Assembly: GCA_023667385.1 (NCBI GenBank)
Contig: JAMPAE010000013.1
Span: forward strand, 1-16,867
Source: Ruminococcus sp.
GTDB lineage: Bacteria; Bacillota; Clostridia; Oscillospirales; Acutalibacteraceae
Length of the DNA: 16,867 bases
Direction: 5' to 3'
Shown one piece after another: positions 1-12,400 of the stretch. The notes beneath the pieces were generated by a model. The model had not been told where the DNA came from and did not search any database. It worked only from the letters and a program-made list of their open reading frames with translations. How positions within the stretch are numbered: position 1 is the stretch's first letter; every line of letters begins with the position of its first letter. The position numbers and the translations under genes are program-made.

Positions 1-480
1 TTGCTTTCATGGTATGACGTTGAATACAACAAGCTCAGAACAAACAAGGATTACTCTAACCTTGAACAGGCTGAAGCAATTGATTATGAGGCAATTGGCA
101 TTGACAAAGCTCAGCTTGAAAAACTTCCGTCAGACCTTGACTCACTTGTTGCAGCAATCGTTCCGGCAGTGATGAACTTCCTTCCGGAAGGTGCACTCGG
201 CTCAATCAAGCTTGAAGGCTCAAAAATGACAGAAATCGTTCACAATCTTGTTGTTGGTCTTCTTGCAGACAGCAAAGAAACCGTTGACGGCAACGAAGTT
301 GTGACAGAAGGTTTCGCAACAAAGCTGGTTGCAATGCTTGTTAACCTTCTTGGCGGCAACGAAACAATCGGCACAATTCTTCCGATTATCAAAGAAGTTG
401 CTCCGGGCGTAGACGTTACACTCGCATATTTCAAAGAAGCATCTCCTGCATTCGCTGAATACTTCAAAAATTGCGACACT
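1..480 (+). repeat. Module 0 tail (type A, 3' part only)
   Basis: Residues 1-160 are the back end of a module whose front lies upstream of the window. The opening WYDVEYNKL aligns with the type A segments NKYLVEYKAF (module 9), ENYTFEYKRI (module 7) and EGYQVSYAKL (module 2). It continues with a helix around SLVAAIVPAVMNFLP, matching the LDxLVPTIL helix of other A modules. It closes with VNLLGGNETIGTILPI, which is very close to VNLLGSQDIIGTILPI in module 2. The segment ends at YFKNCDT, just before the boundary tryptophan. The type A assignment rests on these alignments by eye. Confidence 0.8.
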
Positions 481-3400
481 TGGGCAGATGCTTATGAAGC
501 ACACAAAGTTAAGGTTAAGTACAACGCTGAAACCGCAGAAAAAGATGAAAACGGCAATCCGATTGTTCCTGCTCAGGATAAGGATGGCTACATCTACAAC
601 ACTTCTGCACCGGTTTATGTACTTGACGCAGAGGGCAATAAAGTTCCTGCAACAACAGGCAGCACAACTGTCAAAGTCGGCGAAACAACCTACTACACAT
701 CAGCAGGCACAGGCGACGTAATCGAAGGTGCATATGTTGTTAAGACAGATGCAAACGGCGTTGTATATGAATATCAATATGAAGTTAAGCTCGACAAGGC
801 TGACAGCTTCGGCATCAAGACATATGAAGATGTTTTGGCACTTCTCGGTGATATTCTTACTCCGTTCGCTCCGATTCTCAGATTGCTTCTCACAGAAGAT
901 AACCTCGTTCTCCTCGATGGTATCACCATCACAGCCGGCGACGGTTACGACAGATTCATTGTTCCTCTCTTTGAGGTATTCGGTGTTGAAAATATCGTAC
1001 CTAAGGATAAAATTCCGGAAAACGACGGTGAATTTGTTGATCAGGTTATCAATTATATTGACGCAATCATCACAATGATTGTTTCATCACCAATCAAGAC
1101 AATCGTTGATGCACTTCCGCAGCTTGTATTCTATATCTATTCAGAAGGTCTTGCACAGGGACTTGAGCAGTTCATCGCTCCAATCATCACACTTGTTGAT
1201 ATGGTTAACGACATCACTGCAAAGAAAGTTCAGGCTGCAGGCAAAGAATTTGTTGCACTTGACATCTACGGTCTCATTACTAACCTCATCAATGAAAAGG
1301 TAATGCAGCCGCTCGGCATGAACAATGTTAACAATCTTTACGAGCTTATCAATGCATTTGTTACAGCCGACGGCCTTGAAAGCCTGATTGAAAAAGCAAT
1401 TGTTAAGGCTGAAACTGAAAAGAACATCACAATTGACCTCGGCTTTGAAATCAAAGGTTTGTTCGAGATGATCATTGCTAAGTGCTGCACAATCGGCGAC
1501 GTTAAGACTGTTCGCTACTTTGGTGCAGAAGAACACAGCAACGGCACACGTACTGTTAAGGGTGTGACAGCAAACAGAGCTGACACAATCATCCAAATCA
1601 TCTGCGAAACGATCCTCGGCGGTGACCTTGTTAAGAACCTTCTCAATACATTCGGTGTTAATACAGAAGGTACAATTGATACAATCATTTCAGCAATCAC
1701 AGGCGAAAACAGATATGTCCTTATCAAGGTACTTCTCAAGTACTTCAACGAATATGACGTTGAAACCATGCTTCTTGAGTATCTCTCATTCGATAAGATT
1801 GACTATATCTATACTAACTACATTGATGGCACAAACTTCTCACAGCGCAGACTCAGAAGAGCAATCAAGAAGTTTGACGGTTCAATTTTGAACGCAGTTC
1901 CGGGTCTCATCCCGCTCCTTGAAGAAAACGCAACATTTGCTGCTCTTCTCAATAAAATCGGCGGCTATAACGGACAGAGCCTTAAAGACCTCGTTCACGA
2001 AATCCTTGAAGCATATGCATTCAACGATCAGATGATGAGCACAATCACAGGCTTGCTTATCGGTCTCCTCGGTGGTGATGACCTGAGCGGTACACTCTCA
2101 ACAGTTCTTCCGCTGGTTGACAGCATCGTTGGTATCGACCTTACTCCGGCCGGTTTCGCTGATAAGACATCTTCAAGTGCTCTTGAAGCATACCTCAACG
2201 CAGCTATTGATGTTGCTGCTGCGAAACAAGATCCTGTTCTTGATGCAGACGGCAACCCAACTGTTGACGAAGATGGCAACCCGGTAACAACACCGCACGT
2301 TGTTACATGGTCTGATGTTGCTGATTATTATGAGTATTATGAATACATCTATAATAAGACAACAGCAGTAGTGGTTGAAAACGAAGACGGTACAAAAGAA
2401 ACAACTTATTCTCAGGAAACTGTTTCAATGTATAGCAAGGATGCTAACCTCGGCGGCACAACAGTTGTTGACCCTGTTGACGGCAAGACCTACACATGGT
2501 TCGCATATGAACAGGCAACTGACGCTGAAGGCAAGCTCCTTTGGGCAGATGAAGCTAACGGTATTCCTGTGGCTAAGACTGTTGAAGATGAAGCAGGCAA
2601 CGTAACAAAGGTTAGACGCACTGCAATCAATGACCGTGACGTTGAAGATGCATACAAATGGGGCATCAGCGACGCTAAGGGCTTTGAAGCTAAGAAAGAT
2701 GCATTCCTTGACATCATTGCAGGCGTTGTAACTCCGCTTGAACCGATTCTCAACTTCATCCTTCGTGGCGATGACATCGGCATTCTTGCAGATGAAAAGG
2801 GCAACAATGCAGTCCTTTCACTCAAGGGTAACGCAGGCTATGAAAACGCAATCTACCCGCTTCTCCAGGGTCTCGGTGTTGACCAGTTCGGTGATTTGGT
2901 ATCTCCGGATAAATACAACTCAAATTCAGCACGTGGCACCGCAGTAACACTCACAGCAATCACAGATGCAATCTTCGTTGCAGTTGACGCACTTTGTGAT
3001 AAACCGTTCGAGTTCCTGCTGACACTTCTCCCGTCACTTTCATATTTCATTGCAAGTAACGGTGTTCAGCTCGTACTCAACAACCTCCTCTCTCCGATCC
3101 TTTCACTTCTTGATCTTGCTTCTCCGGTTGTTGGTTCTCTCATTGAAGACCTTATCGGTAAGTATCTCAGCCCGATTATCGGCAAATATATGCCGCCTCA
3201 ATCAGGCAAGGAAGTTACTAAGGAAAACGAAGACGGAACAGTTGAAACTTACACAACTTACACAATTGATGAAATCACAGGCATTGCCGGTGAAAACGGT
3301 TCAAACCTTGTCAGAATTGTTAACGAGCTTCTTGGCGGACTTCTTGCTAAGAACAGCCAGACAGGTGAAGAAAGCGGAATCATCAAGATTCTTTCAGAAG

Positions 3401-6400
3401 ACGTATTTGAACAATACGCAAGACACACAATCACAGTAAGCAAGCAAAACGCTCAGTCTAAGTGGTACTACTGGTATGAAAACGCTGACGGCGAACTTGT
3501 TAAGGTTGCAGCCGATGACTTCAAATATAACGAGATTGACGCAGACATTGTTGAAAGCCGTTATGTTGTTGACTCATTCTCAGTTGACATTTCAGATTCA
3601 CTTGTATTCCTGCTTGACACTGTACTTTCAGAAGATATTGTCAAAGTAATTGCAGACATTGCAAAGGTTGACCTCAGCAACAGCGACAATGTTCTTTCAG
3701 CAGTTCTCAACAACCTCATCGACGGCGAGTTCAATGGTATGATTGTTTCAAACATCATCACCGCTCTCTTCGAAGGTTATCAGGTAAGCTATGCTAAACT
3801 CAACGGTGCTCTCATTACACCTGACCACTCAGCATTCAACGGACTTACCGCAGAACAGCAAACAGAAATCACAAAGATTCCTGATAAGCTTGACACAGTA
3901 ATCAGTGAAGCAATTCCTGTTCTTCTTCCGATTCTTAAAGATCTTCTTGGCTCAAACGAAGCAGATCTTGTTAAGACAATTCTTTCAGCAATCGACAGCT
4001 ATACCGGCTCACTCAAGAAGGATGAAAAAGCATCACTCAACGGCTTTGTTTATGCATTGCTTGGTGACCTTGCATTCAACAACGATGTTGTTAACTCACT
4101 TGTTGCACTTGTTGTTAACCTCCTCGGCAGCCAGGATATTATCGGAACCATTCTTCCGATTGTTGCAGCAGTGGGTATTGACCTCACTCCGCAGGGTTAT
4201 CTTGCAAAGATTGTCAAGAGCTATGGTGACAAAGATGTTCGTGTTAAGGCATTCCAGTCAATCATCGGCGATGCAAAAACATGGAAAGATGTTGCTGCTA
4301 AGTTCGTTCAGTATGAATATACTTACGTAACAGGTAAGGATGCTGAAGGCAATGACATCAAAGCAACATACTATGGTGCTAAGGGTGAAACCACAGCAAC
4401 AATTGATGGAACAGAGTATACTCTTGCTCCGGTATTTGCAGAAACCGAGAACGAAGACGGCAGTGTAACTGTTGCCGAAAGCCAGACAACAAAGCTTGTT
4501 ATGGACATCGACTTCGGCGTAACAGATAAGGATACATTTGTATCAGCTCTTGCCGCACTTCTCAACCCGCTTTACGAAGTTCTCCAAGTTGTTCTTCAGG
4601 GAAAGACACTCACCTTGTTCAGAAGCGTAAACGATAAGGGCGAATATGAATACAAGCCGGTTGATAACACAGAAGCTGAATATGATGAAAAGGGCAATCT
4701 CATCATTGAAGCTGACGCACAGGATGGCTCAGAGCTTGGCAGTGGTTATGTTGAAATCCGTGGCGTAAATGGTTACGACCAGGCACTCATGCCGCTCCTC
4801 GATGCACTCGGAATCCCGCAGGGCAAGCACGCAAGTGAAATTAAGAGTGTTGATGAATTCAATGCAATCAACAATATTGATGATATGCTTAAATATGTTG
4901 TTGATGTAATCTTCATGATTGTTGATGACCTCACAACAACTCCGATTACATTCCTTGCACGCAACCTTGCATCACTTGTTTACTTCATCGGCAATGACGG
5001 TGTATATAACCTTGTTGATGCAATTCTCCAGCTTGTTAACGCAATTGCAGCACTCACCGATCCGCTTTATAAAAAGGACGGCTTCAGAGTACATCTGAAT
5101 ATGCTCAAGCTTGAGGACACAGGCACAGAAAAGGGACTCCTTTCAACAATCAACAACCTTCTTGCAAACGCAAAAATCGACATCACGCTTTCAAAGGAAA
5201 TGCTCTTCGATCTTGCAGGCAAGATGGGTGATTACGAAACAATTGACACACACAGAACAACAGCAGACAGCGCACTTGTAAACAGCGATGGTCAGTATGT
5301 TGACAAGGATGGCAATCTTCTTGCTCCGGAAGACATCAGCGGCGGTAAGATTACAACAATTGTTGGTCAGAAGCAGTACTTCCTGACAGGTCTCCTTGAC
5401 TTCGCACTCAGCGATGAAGTTGTTGGCAAGCTCATCAACGCTGACAGCATCAACGGTGTCCTCAAAGACATCATTGAAAGTGTTACTGGTAAGGATGCAG
5501 TTAAGAACCTTGTTGATATTATCATCAAGCTCTTCAACAAGTATCTTGTAAACTACAAGGCAATTGTTGATCCGAAAACTGCTCTTGTTAAGACAGTTGT
5601 TGATTACAGCAAGCGTACCGTAACAAAGGACGATACAAACAATGCAATTTCAACCCTCGATTCACTCGTTGGTCAGATTACAACAATGCTCGGTCTTGGT
5701 ACACTTGACGAACTCCTTGCAGATAATCTCTACACAGATAACATTGTCAATATGCTTGTAGGTCTTGTTGTTGGACTTCTCGGCGGACTTGACAGCAAGC
5801 TCCTTGAAACAATCGAAACAGTTCTCGGTTATGTTAAAGACATCATCGGAATTGACATTCAGATTTCACCTGAATACTATGCTTCACTTTCTGATGAACT
5901 TGCAGGCTTCATCGGCGATGCAAAGACATGGAAAGAAGTTGCTGATAAGTATACTAAGTACGCTTACAGCTATGTAACAGGTAAGGATAAAGATGGCAAA
6001 GACACAACAGCAACCTATTATGGTGCTGCAGGTGAAACAAAGGCTGAAATCGACGGTAAGGAATATGACCTCACCAAGGTTATGAGCTACGCTTACACCT
6101 ACACAACCAAGGATGCTGATGGTAAGGACGTAGTAACAACTGTTTACTATGACAACACAACAGATCACAACACAATCACAGTTGACAACAAAGAAATTGC
6201 GCTCACACGTGACGCATCCAAGGATGTTCAGGTGACAAAGGTAATCAGCGAATACGCATGGGGCGTTGATGCTAAGACAGGTCTTGACGCTAAGTCTGAA
6301 AAACTTGTTGAAATCATCACATCTCTCCTCAAGCCGTTCGATCCGATCCTTGAACTGCTCCTTGCAGGAGGCACAGATGATCCGGCTAACGCATACGGTG

Positions 6401-9400
6401 ATTCACTCGGAGCATTCAAGGAAATCAACATCATGGGTGGTAGCGGTTACAACTACGCAATCGTTCCTCTACTTGAAGTATTCGGAATTGAGCCTCTTAC
6501 GCAGGAAGGCTATGAAGCAACACTTGAAAAAGACGGTGCTCTTGGATACATCCTCAATGCACTTCTTCATAAGGTAAACTCAATTCTTGATGAACCGGTA
6601 ACTTACATCTTCGGTCTCATTGCAAATCTTGCATACACCGTAAGTAAGAACGGACTCACAACAATCATCTCCAACCTCATCGCTCCTGTCAGCGAGCTCA
6701 TTAAGGCAATTGAAGGCGTACTTCCGCTCTCCGTTACAATTGACCTTATGGGTCTTGTAACAGGCGAAAGCGTACTCAAGCTCTACATGGGTAAAGAGGT
6801 TGCTAAGAACCACGCAGATGTTGGCGTTGTGGTTGACCTCAAAGCAAACTCACTTGAAAAACTTGTCAATGCACTCATCAAGAAATATATAAGTACACTT
6901 GACATCAAATTCGACATTTCAGAAATCGCAAGTGTTTCTGCTGCAACAGATGCAGACGGAAAGATTATCTTCAAAGATTCTGTTGTTGATCCTAAGTGGG
7001 ATAAATGCGAAGGTATCCCGGGCAAGAACATCACAGGTGACCCGGCTGACACAATCATCGGCATCACTGAAATGATTCTCACTCCGGAAAATATTGATGC
7101 ACTTCTCCAGATGCTCAATGTTGATTTGAGCAAGCTTCCGAAAGAACTCGGAGACATCATCAATAAAGCAATCGACAAACCGTCACTCCTTGTTGACGCA
7201 ATCATCAAGCTTCTCAACGGCGGAATTGCAGTTGATGAAATTAAGATGATTTACAAATACCTCGGCGAAGAGCTCGACTATAACTACAAGTCAGAGGGCG
7301 CAACAAAGGCTACTGTTACAACAGCAATCAACAAGCTTGACAGGGTACTCGGCAATGCGGTTCCGCAGGTAATCGAAATTCTTGCAGGCATGGAAAAGCC
7401 GATTGCAATTGTTAAGGACATCTATGACGGTCTTACAGCAGAAGGTAAGAAAGCAACACTTGAAAACATTGTTGATTATGCACTTGGCAACTTCGTGTTC
7501 AATGATGATATGCTCAACACAATTGTTGGTCTTCTTGTTGGTCTTCTCGGTGGACTTGATGCAGGCACACTTGACACAATTGCTAACATTGTTAACACAA
7601 TTGTTAAGATTGACCTCACCCCGGCAGGCATCGCAGCAGTATCTGAAAAGAACGGCGGCAAGCTTGCAGCATTCATCAACAGCTTCGCAGTTGACGGAAA
7701 AACACCAACATGGGCTGAGCTTGCAAAGGCTAACACCAAGTATGCTTACACCTATGTAACAGGTCAGGATGACGAGGGCAAAGACACAACAGCAACCTAT
7801 TATGGTGCTAAGGGTGAAACCACAGCAACAATTAACGGCACTGCATATGCTCTTACTCCTGTATTTGCAAAAACCAAGAACGAAGACGGCACAGTAACTG
7901 TTGCTAAGGATCAGACAACCAAGGTTGTTCTCGACTATGTATGGAATGTTGACGATAAGGATAGCTTCCTCAATGTAGTTTACGAACTGACAGCAGTATT
8001 CGGCAGCTTGTTCGACTTCCTGCTCAGAGGTCAGGACATCGTACTCTTTGTTGAAGAACTCTCATTCCATGGTGCTAACAGTTATGATAATGCAATCGTA
8101 CCTCTTGGTAAGGCACTTGGCATTGAACTTAGAAGCGGCGACAAGCTGAGCACATCAAATGATATGCTCAAGGAAGTTATCAACGGTATCTTCGGACTTG
8201 TTGATAAACTTGAAGCAGCACCGATCACAACAATCCTCAGCATTGTTGGTTCAGCATCATTCTTCATTGCAAACAACGGCATTGAGCTCACACTCAACAG
8301 CCTAATCAGCCCGATCACAAGCATCCTCAAGATTGTTGAAAGCATCGTTTCTATGGACGATATTGACAACATCATGAGAAACTATATCAATATCGGTCTG
8401 ACAGACATCACAGGCATTGCAGGCAAGAGCGGCGAAAAGCTTGTTTCACTTATCAATGATAAGATTGCCGGTCTGAAACTTGTTGGCGACGACGGCGTAA
8501 CACCAATTACAAATATTCTTGACGATGATCTCTTCATCGAGCTCAGCAAATATGCAATTGATGTTCATGATGTACCGAAGCCGGCAGAAAATGAAGAAAC
8601 TAAGAACTGGACAGTTGACACAACAGATGTTCTTATGTATCTGCTCAAAACAGTATTCTCAGATCAGATGCTCACACTCATCCGCAAGGCTGCAAAACTT
8701 GACAGCAATGCAACAGTTGCCGGCATCGTTAAGGGTCTTGCAGGCAAGCAGGATGAACTTGTTGAAATCATCGTAATGCTCCTGACTGAATACTCAATCA
8801 AATATAGCAAGATCAAGCAGCAGCCAATCACCAAGATTGATGTTACACCGAAGGGTGATAAGCTTAACGATGCAAACATCGAAAGCGCACTCAAGGTAAT
8901 TGACGGTCTTGTTCCAACAATTCTCGGCCTTGTACTCGGCGACGGCTCATCACTTGAAGGAGTTATCAATAACCTTCTTAAAGATGCTGACCTCGGTAAC
9001 CTTGTGATGAATATGCTCGTTCCCGTACTCTCAGGTCTTGACCTTGACGCAATCCTCGGTTACGTCAATAAACTCACAAACCTCAACATTGAAAGCATTG
9101 CTCCACAGGCATTCGTCAAAGACGCTAAGTTCGGCAGCGAACTGAAGAACTTCATCGGCGATGCTAAAACATGGAAAGAAGTTTCTGATAAATACTCACA
9201 GTTCGTTTACACTTACACTGTTACTAAAGAAGGTAAAGAGCCTACTGAGGTAACCTACTACAGCGATAAGGCAAACGAAACAACTGTAACAATCGGCACA
9301 GGTGCAGATGCTAAGACATATACACTCACTCCGGTTTATGACAAGAAGGTTGATGCAAACGGAAAACTTGTTGTTGACGAGGCAGGCAACCCGGTATATG

Positions 9401-12400
9401 GCGATGTACGCACAAAGGCAATGCACAGCACATTCAACTGGAAGCTCAACGATCTCAATGCAATCGTAAACCTCGTATGTGATCTCCTTGCTCCGCTTGA
9501 TATTATCTTCAAGATTATTCTTGCAGGCGAACAGATCATCGTTCTCAAAGATAACAAGGCAGACGGCTCAAGAGGTGATGATGTAAGAATCTATGGTGGC
9601 AGCGGCTACAACTATGCAATCATTCCGCTCTTCGAAGCATTCGGCGTTGAACCGCTCACCCAGGCTGAATATGACGCACTGGTTAAGACACAGGGCTCAT
9701 CAATCAAATACATCCTTGACACACTCGTTAAGTTTGTAAATGATCTTCTCAAGGCTCCTGTTCAGACACTCCTTGAAAAGCTTGCAAACCTCTTCTACTT
9801 CATCGGTTCTGACGGTATCAACACCGTTGTTGAAAACCTTGTTGCACCGATCAATATCCTTATTGAAGAAATAGACGATGTAGTTCCGATTGCAATTTCA
9901 ATTGACCTTGATAAGCTTGGCAAGGCAGGCGAAAGTGTTGTAAACACCTATATCGCTAAGGAACATCCAGGAGTTAAGGCCGGTCTCACAATCGACGTTA
10001 AGGCTTCTAAGCTTTCAGAACTCATCAACTCACTCATCGGTTCAATTAAGATCGGTGATAAGGAAATCAAGCTTTCACTTGACCTCGACTGGAACAAGAT
10101 TGCTGCAATGATGGCAAAGGCAGTTGAAGCAAACGAAGGCGACAGAATCAACCAGAACAAGACAGGCGCAGAGCTTGTTAAGATTCCGACCAAGCAGGAT
10201 TACAGAATCGGCGAAGTTGACAGCTATGTAAATATCATCGGTGATGTTGCTGACACATTTACAACACTTCTCCAGGTAATTCTCACACCTGATAACACAG
10301 AGGGAATCATAGACCTCATCAAGTCACTCATCCCGGATACACTTGATCCGAAGATTAAGAGCGTTCTCGATGACATTCTCAATGACCCGGATGCAATTGA
10401 AAAACTCATCGGTATTGTTGTTCTTGTTCTCACAGGCAGCTACAAAGTAAACGATGACGGTCAGTTCGTCTATAAGGTTCTTAAGATGCTCGACTTCGAT
10501 GACTATGCAAGCATGGATAAGCTTGACAGTGCTATCAGCAAGTTCGACAAGATGGTTGGCAGAGCAGTTCCGAAGATCATCTCAATGCTCGCTGACACAT
10601 CGAAACCTGAAGCTGAATGGGGCATCCTCGAACAGATTGCCTCCGGCATTGAAGCAAATCCGACTCTTGACGGCATCGTTAACTGGTTCCTGTCAGATAA
10701 ACTTCTCACAGAAGAAACATTTGAGAAACTTGTTCAAACAGTTGTTAAGGCACTTGCAGGCTTCCTGACTGCTGACCTTACAAAGACACTCAACGATCTT
10801 CTCGGCATCGACCTTGCTCCGCAGGCAATTGCAAAAGCAACAAGACGTCCGGGTGAAACAACAGGTAAACTTGTTGCATATGTTGGTTCTGCTGAAACAT
10901 GGGCAGAAGTTCTCGCTGCGCATTCAACATATCACACTGAGCTGGACGAGAATGCTAAGGAAGTAACAGTTTATGACTTTGACAACTTCAATTGGGGCGT
11001 AACCAACAAGGAAATCTTCATTGATAAGATTCTCAGAGGTCTCATGCCGCTTGAAAGTGTACTCAGCTTCCTGCTGATGGGTCAGCCGCTTGAACTTGCT
11101 GACGGCAGCATCAAACTCAACGGCGGCAAGGCTTATGCAAATGCACTCAACCCGCTTATGAAGGCTCTCGGTCTTGAAGACCTCGGCGGCACAATTAAGG
11201 GCGCAGCAACAGCAAACGAAGCAGTAAGCAACGTTATTGATTACCTGTTTGTAATTGTTGACGCAATTTGCAAAGCACCGCTTACCTCAATCTTCAAGGT
11301 TGTTGGTAACCTGAGCTACTTCATTGCAAATGATAACATTGAAAACCTCATCAAGAACCTCACCGCTCCGATTCTCGGAATTGTTGACCTTGCATCTGAC
11401 CTTATCTCAAGAGATCAGATTGATAAGCTCATCAAGAGCCTCACAAAAGATCTCCTCAGCCTGACCGATATTCTTGAAATCGGCAACAACGGCGGTAAGA
11501 AGCTCATCGACCTTATCAACGAATTACTCAAAGGCGTTGTTGTTAAGCAGAGGCTTGAAAACGGCGAAGAAGAAGTTGTGTTCACAATCAACGCACTTCC
11601 TGATGACTTCTTCACTCAGCTTGCTCAGTATGCAATCGGCAGCTATAAGCCGGACGGCGCAAAGGTTGGCGATGTCGCAACTCAGTGGAAAGTTCAATCG
11701 GCAGATGTATTAATGTTCATCCTTTCAACAGTTCTCAACGAGGACTTCCTCAAGACCTTGTTCCAGCTTGTTGGCGTTAATACTTCAAATAGCATCGGTG
11801 CAACTCTCCTCACATTGGCAGATAAGGAATATGACCTTGCAGACATCATTCTCATACTCCTTGAAAACTACACATTTGAATATAAGAGAATTAAGCAGAC
11901 TGACCTTGGCACTGATACCGCACCGTACTTCGGCGGACTTAACAAGGACAACACAACAGCCGCAATCAAGACTCTTGATCCGCTGCTTGTAAGTGTTCTC
12001 GGTATCCTTGGTGTCGGTAACCTTAAAGACCTCATCGACGGTCTCATCTCAGGTGCAGATCTTCCGAACATGATCATGAACCTTCTTGTTCCTGTTCTTT
12101 CAGGTCTTGACATTGATGCAATTCTCGGATATGTAAATGAACTTACAAACCTCGGCATCAGCAGCATTGCTCCAACAGCATTCAACGCTAAGTTCGGCAG
12201 TCAGCTCAAGAACTTCATCGGCGATGCTAAGACATGGAAAGAAGTTGAAGCTAAGTATGCACAATATGTATACACCTACAACACAGCTGCTGAAGGCGAA
12301 AAAGAAAACATTGTAACATACTACAGCAAGAACACCGGCGAAAAGACAATCACAATCGGCGAAGGCGAAAATGCTAAGACTTATAATCTTGTACCGACTA

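Noticed and set aside
1..3. TTG as a possible start codon
   Set aside because: It is simply the first codon at the window edge. The residues that follow are the middle of a type A module (WYDVEYNKL), with no signal peptide and no upstream sequence to judge.
541..630. Asp-Gly-rich turns (DENGNP, DKDGYI, DAEGNK and others) as dockerin or EF-hand calcium loops
   Set aside because: The spacing of acidic residues does not form the 12-residue loop pairs of dockerins, and no flanking helices with the typical motif are seen. They look like beta-turns.
1141..1596. 151-codon open frame on the minus strand
   Set aside because: The same codon-aligned antisense effect applies. The sense strand here encodes the conserved B-module scaffold.
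3905..4330. 141-codon open frame on the plus strand in an alternative frame
   Set aside because: It is an out-of-frame shadow of module 2. The frame +1 translation is conserved with other modules; this one is not.
5761..5790. Apolar stretch as a true transmembrane helix
   Set aside because: It is short, interrupted by Gly-Gly-Leu-Asp, and repeated once per module next to charged helices. A buried core helix is more likely, though not proven.
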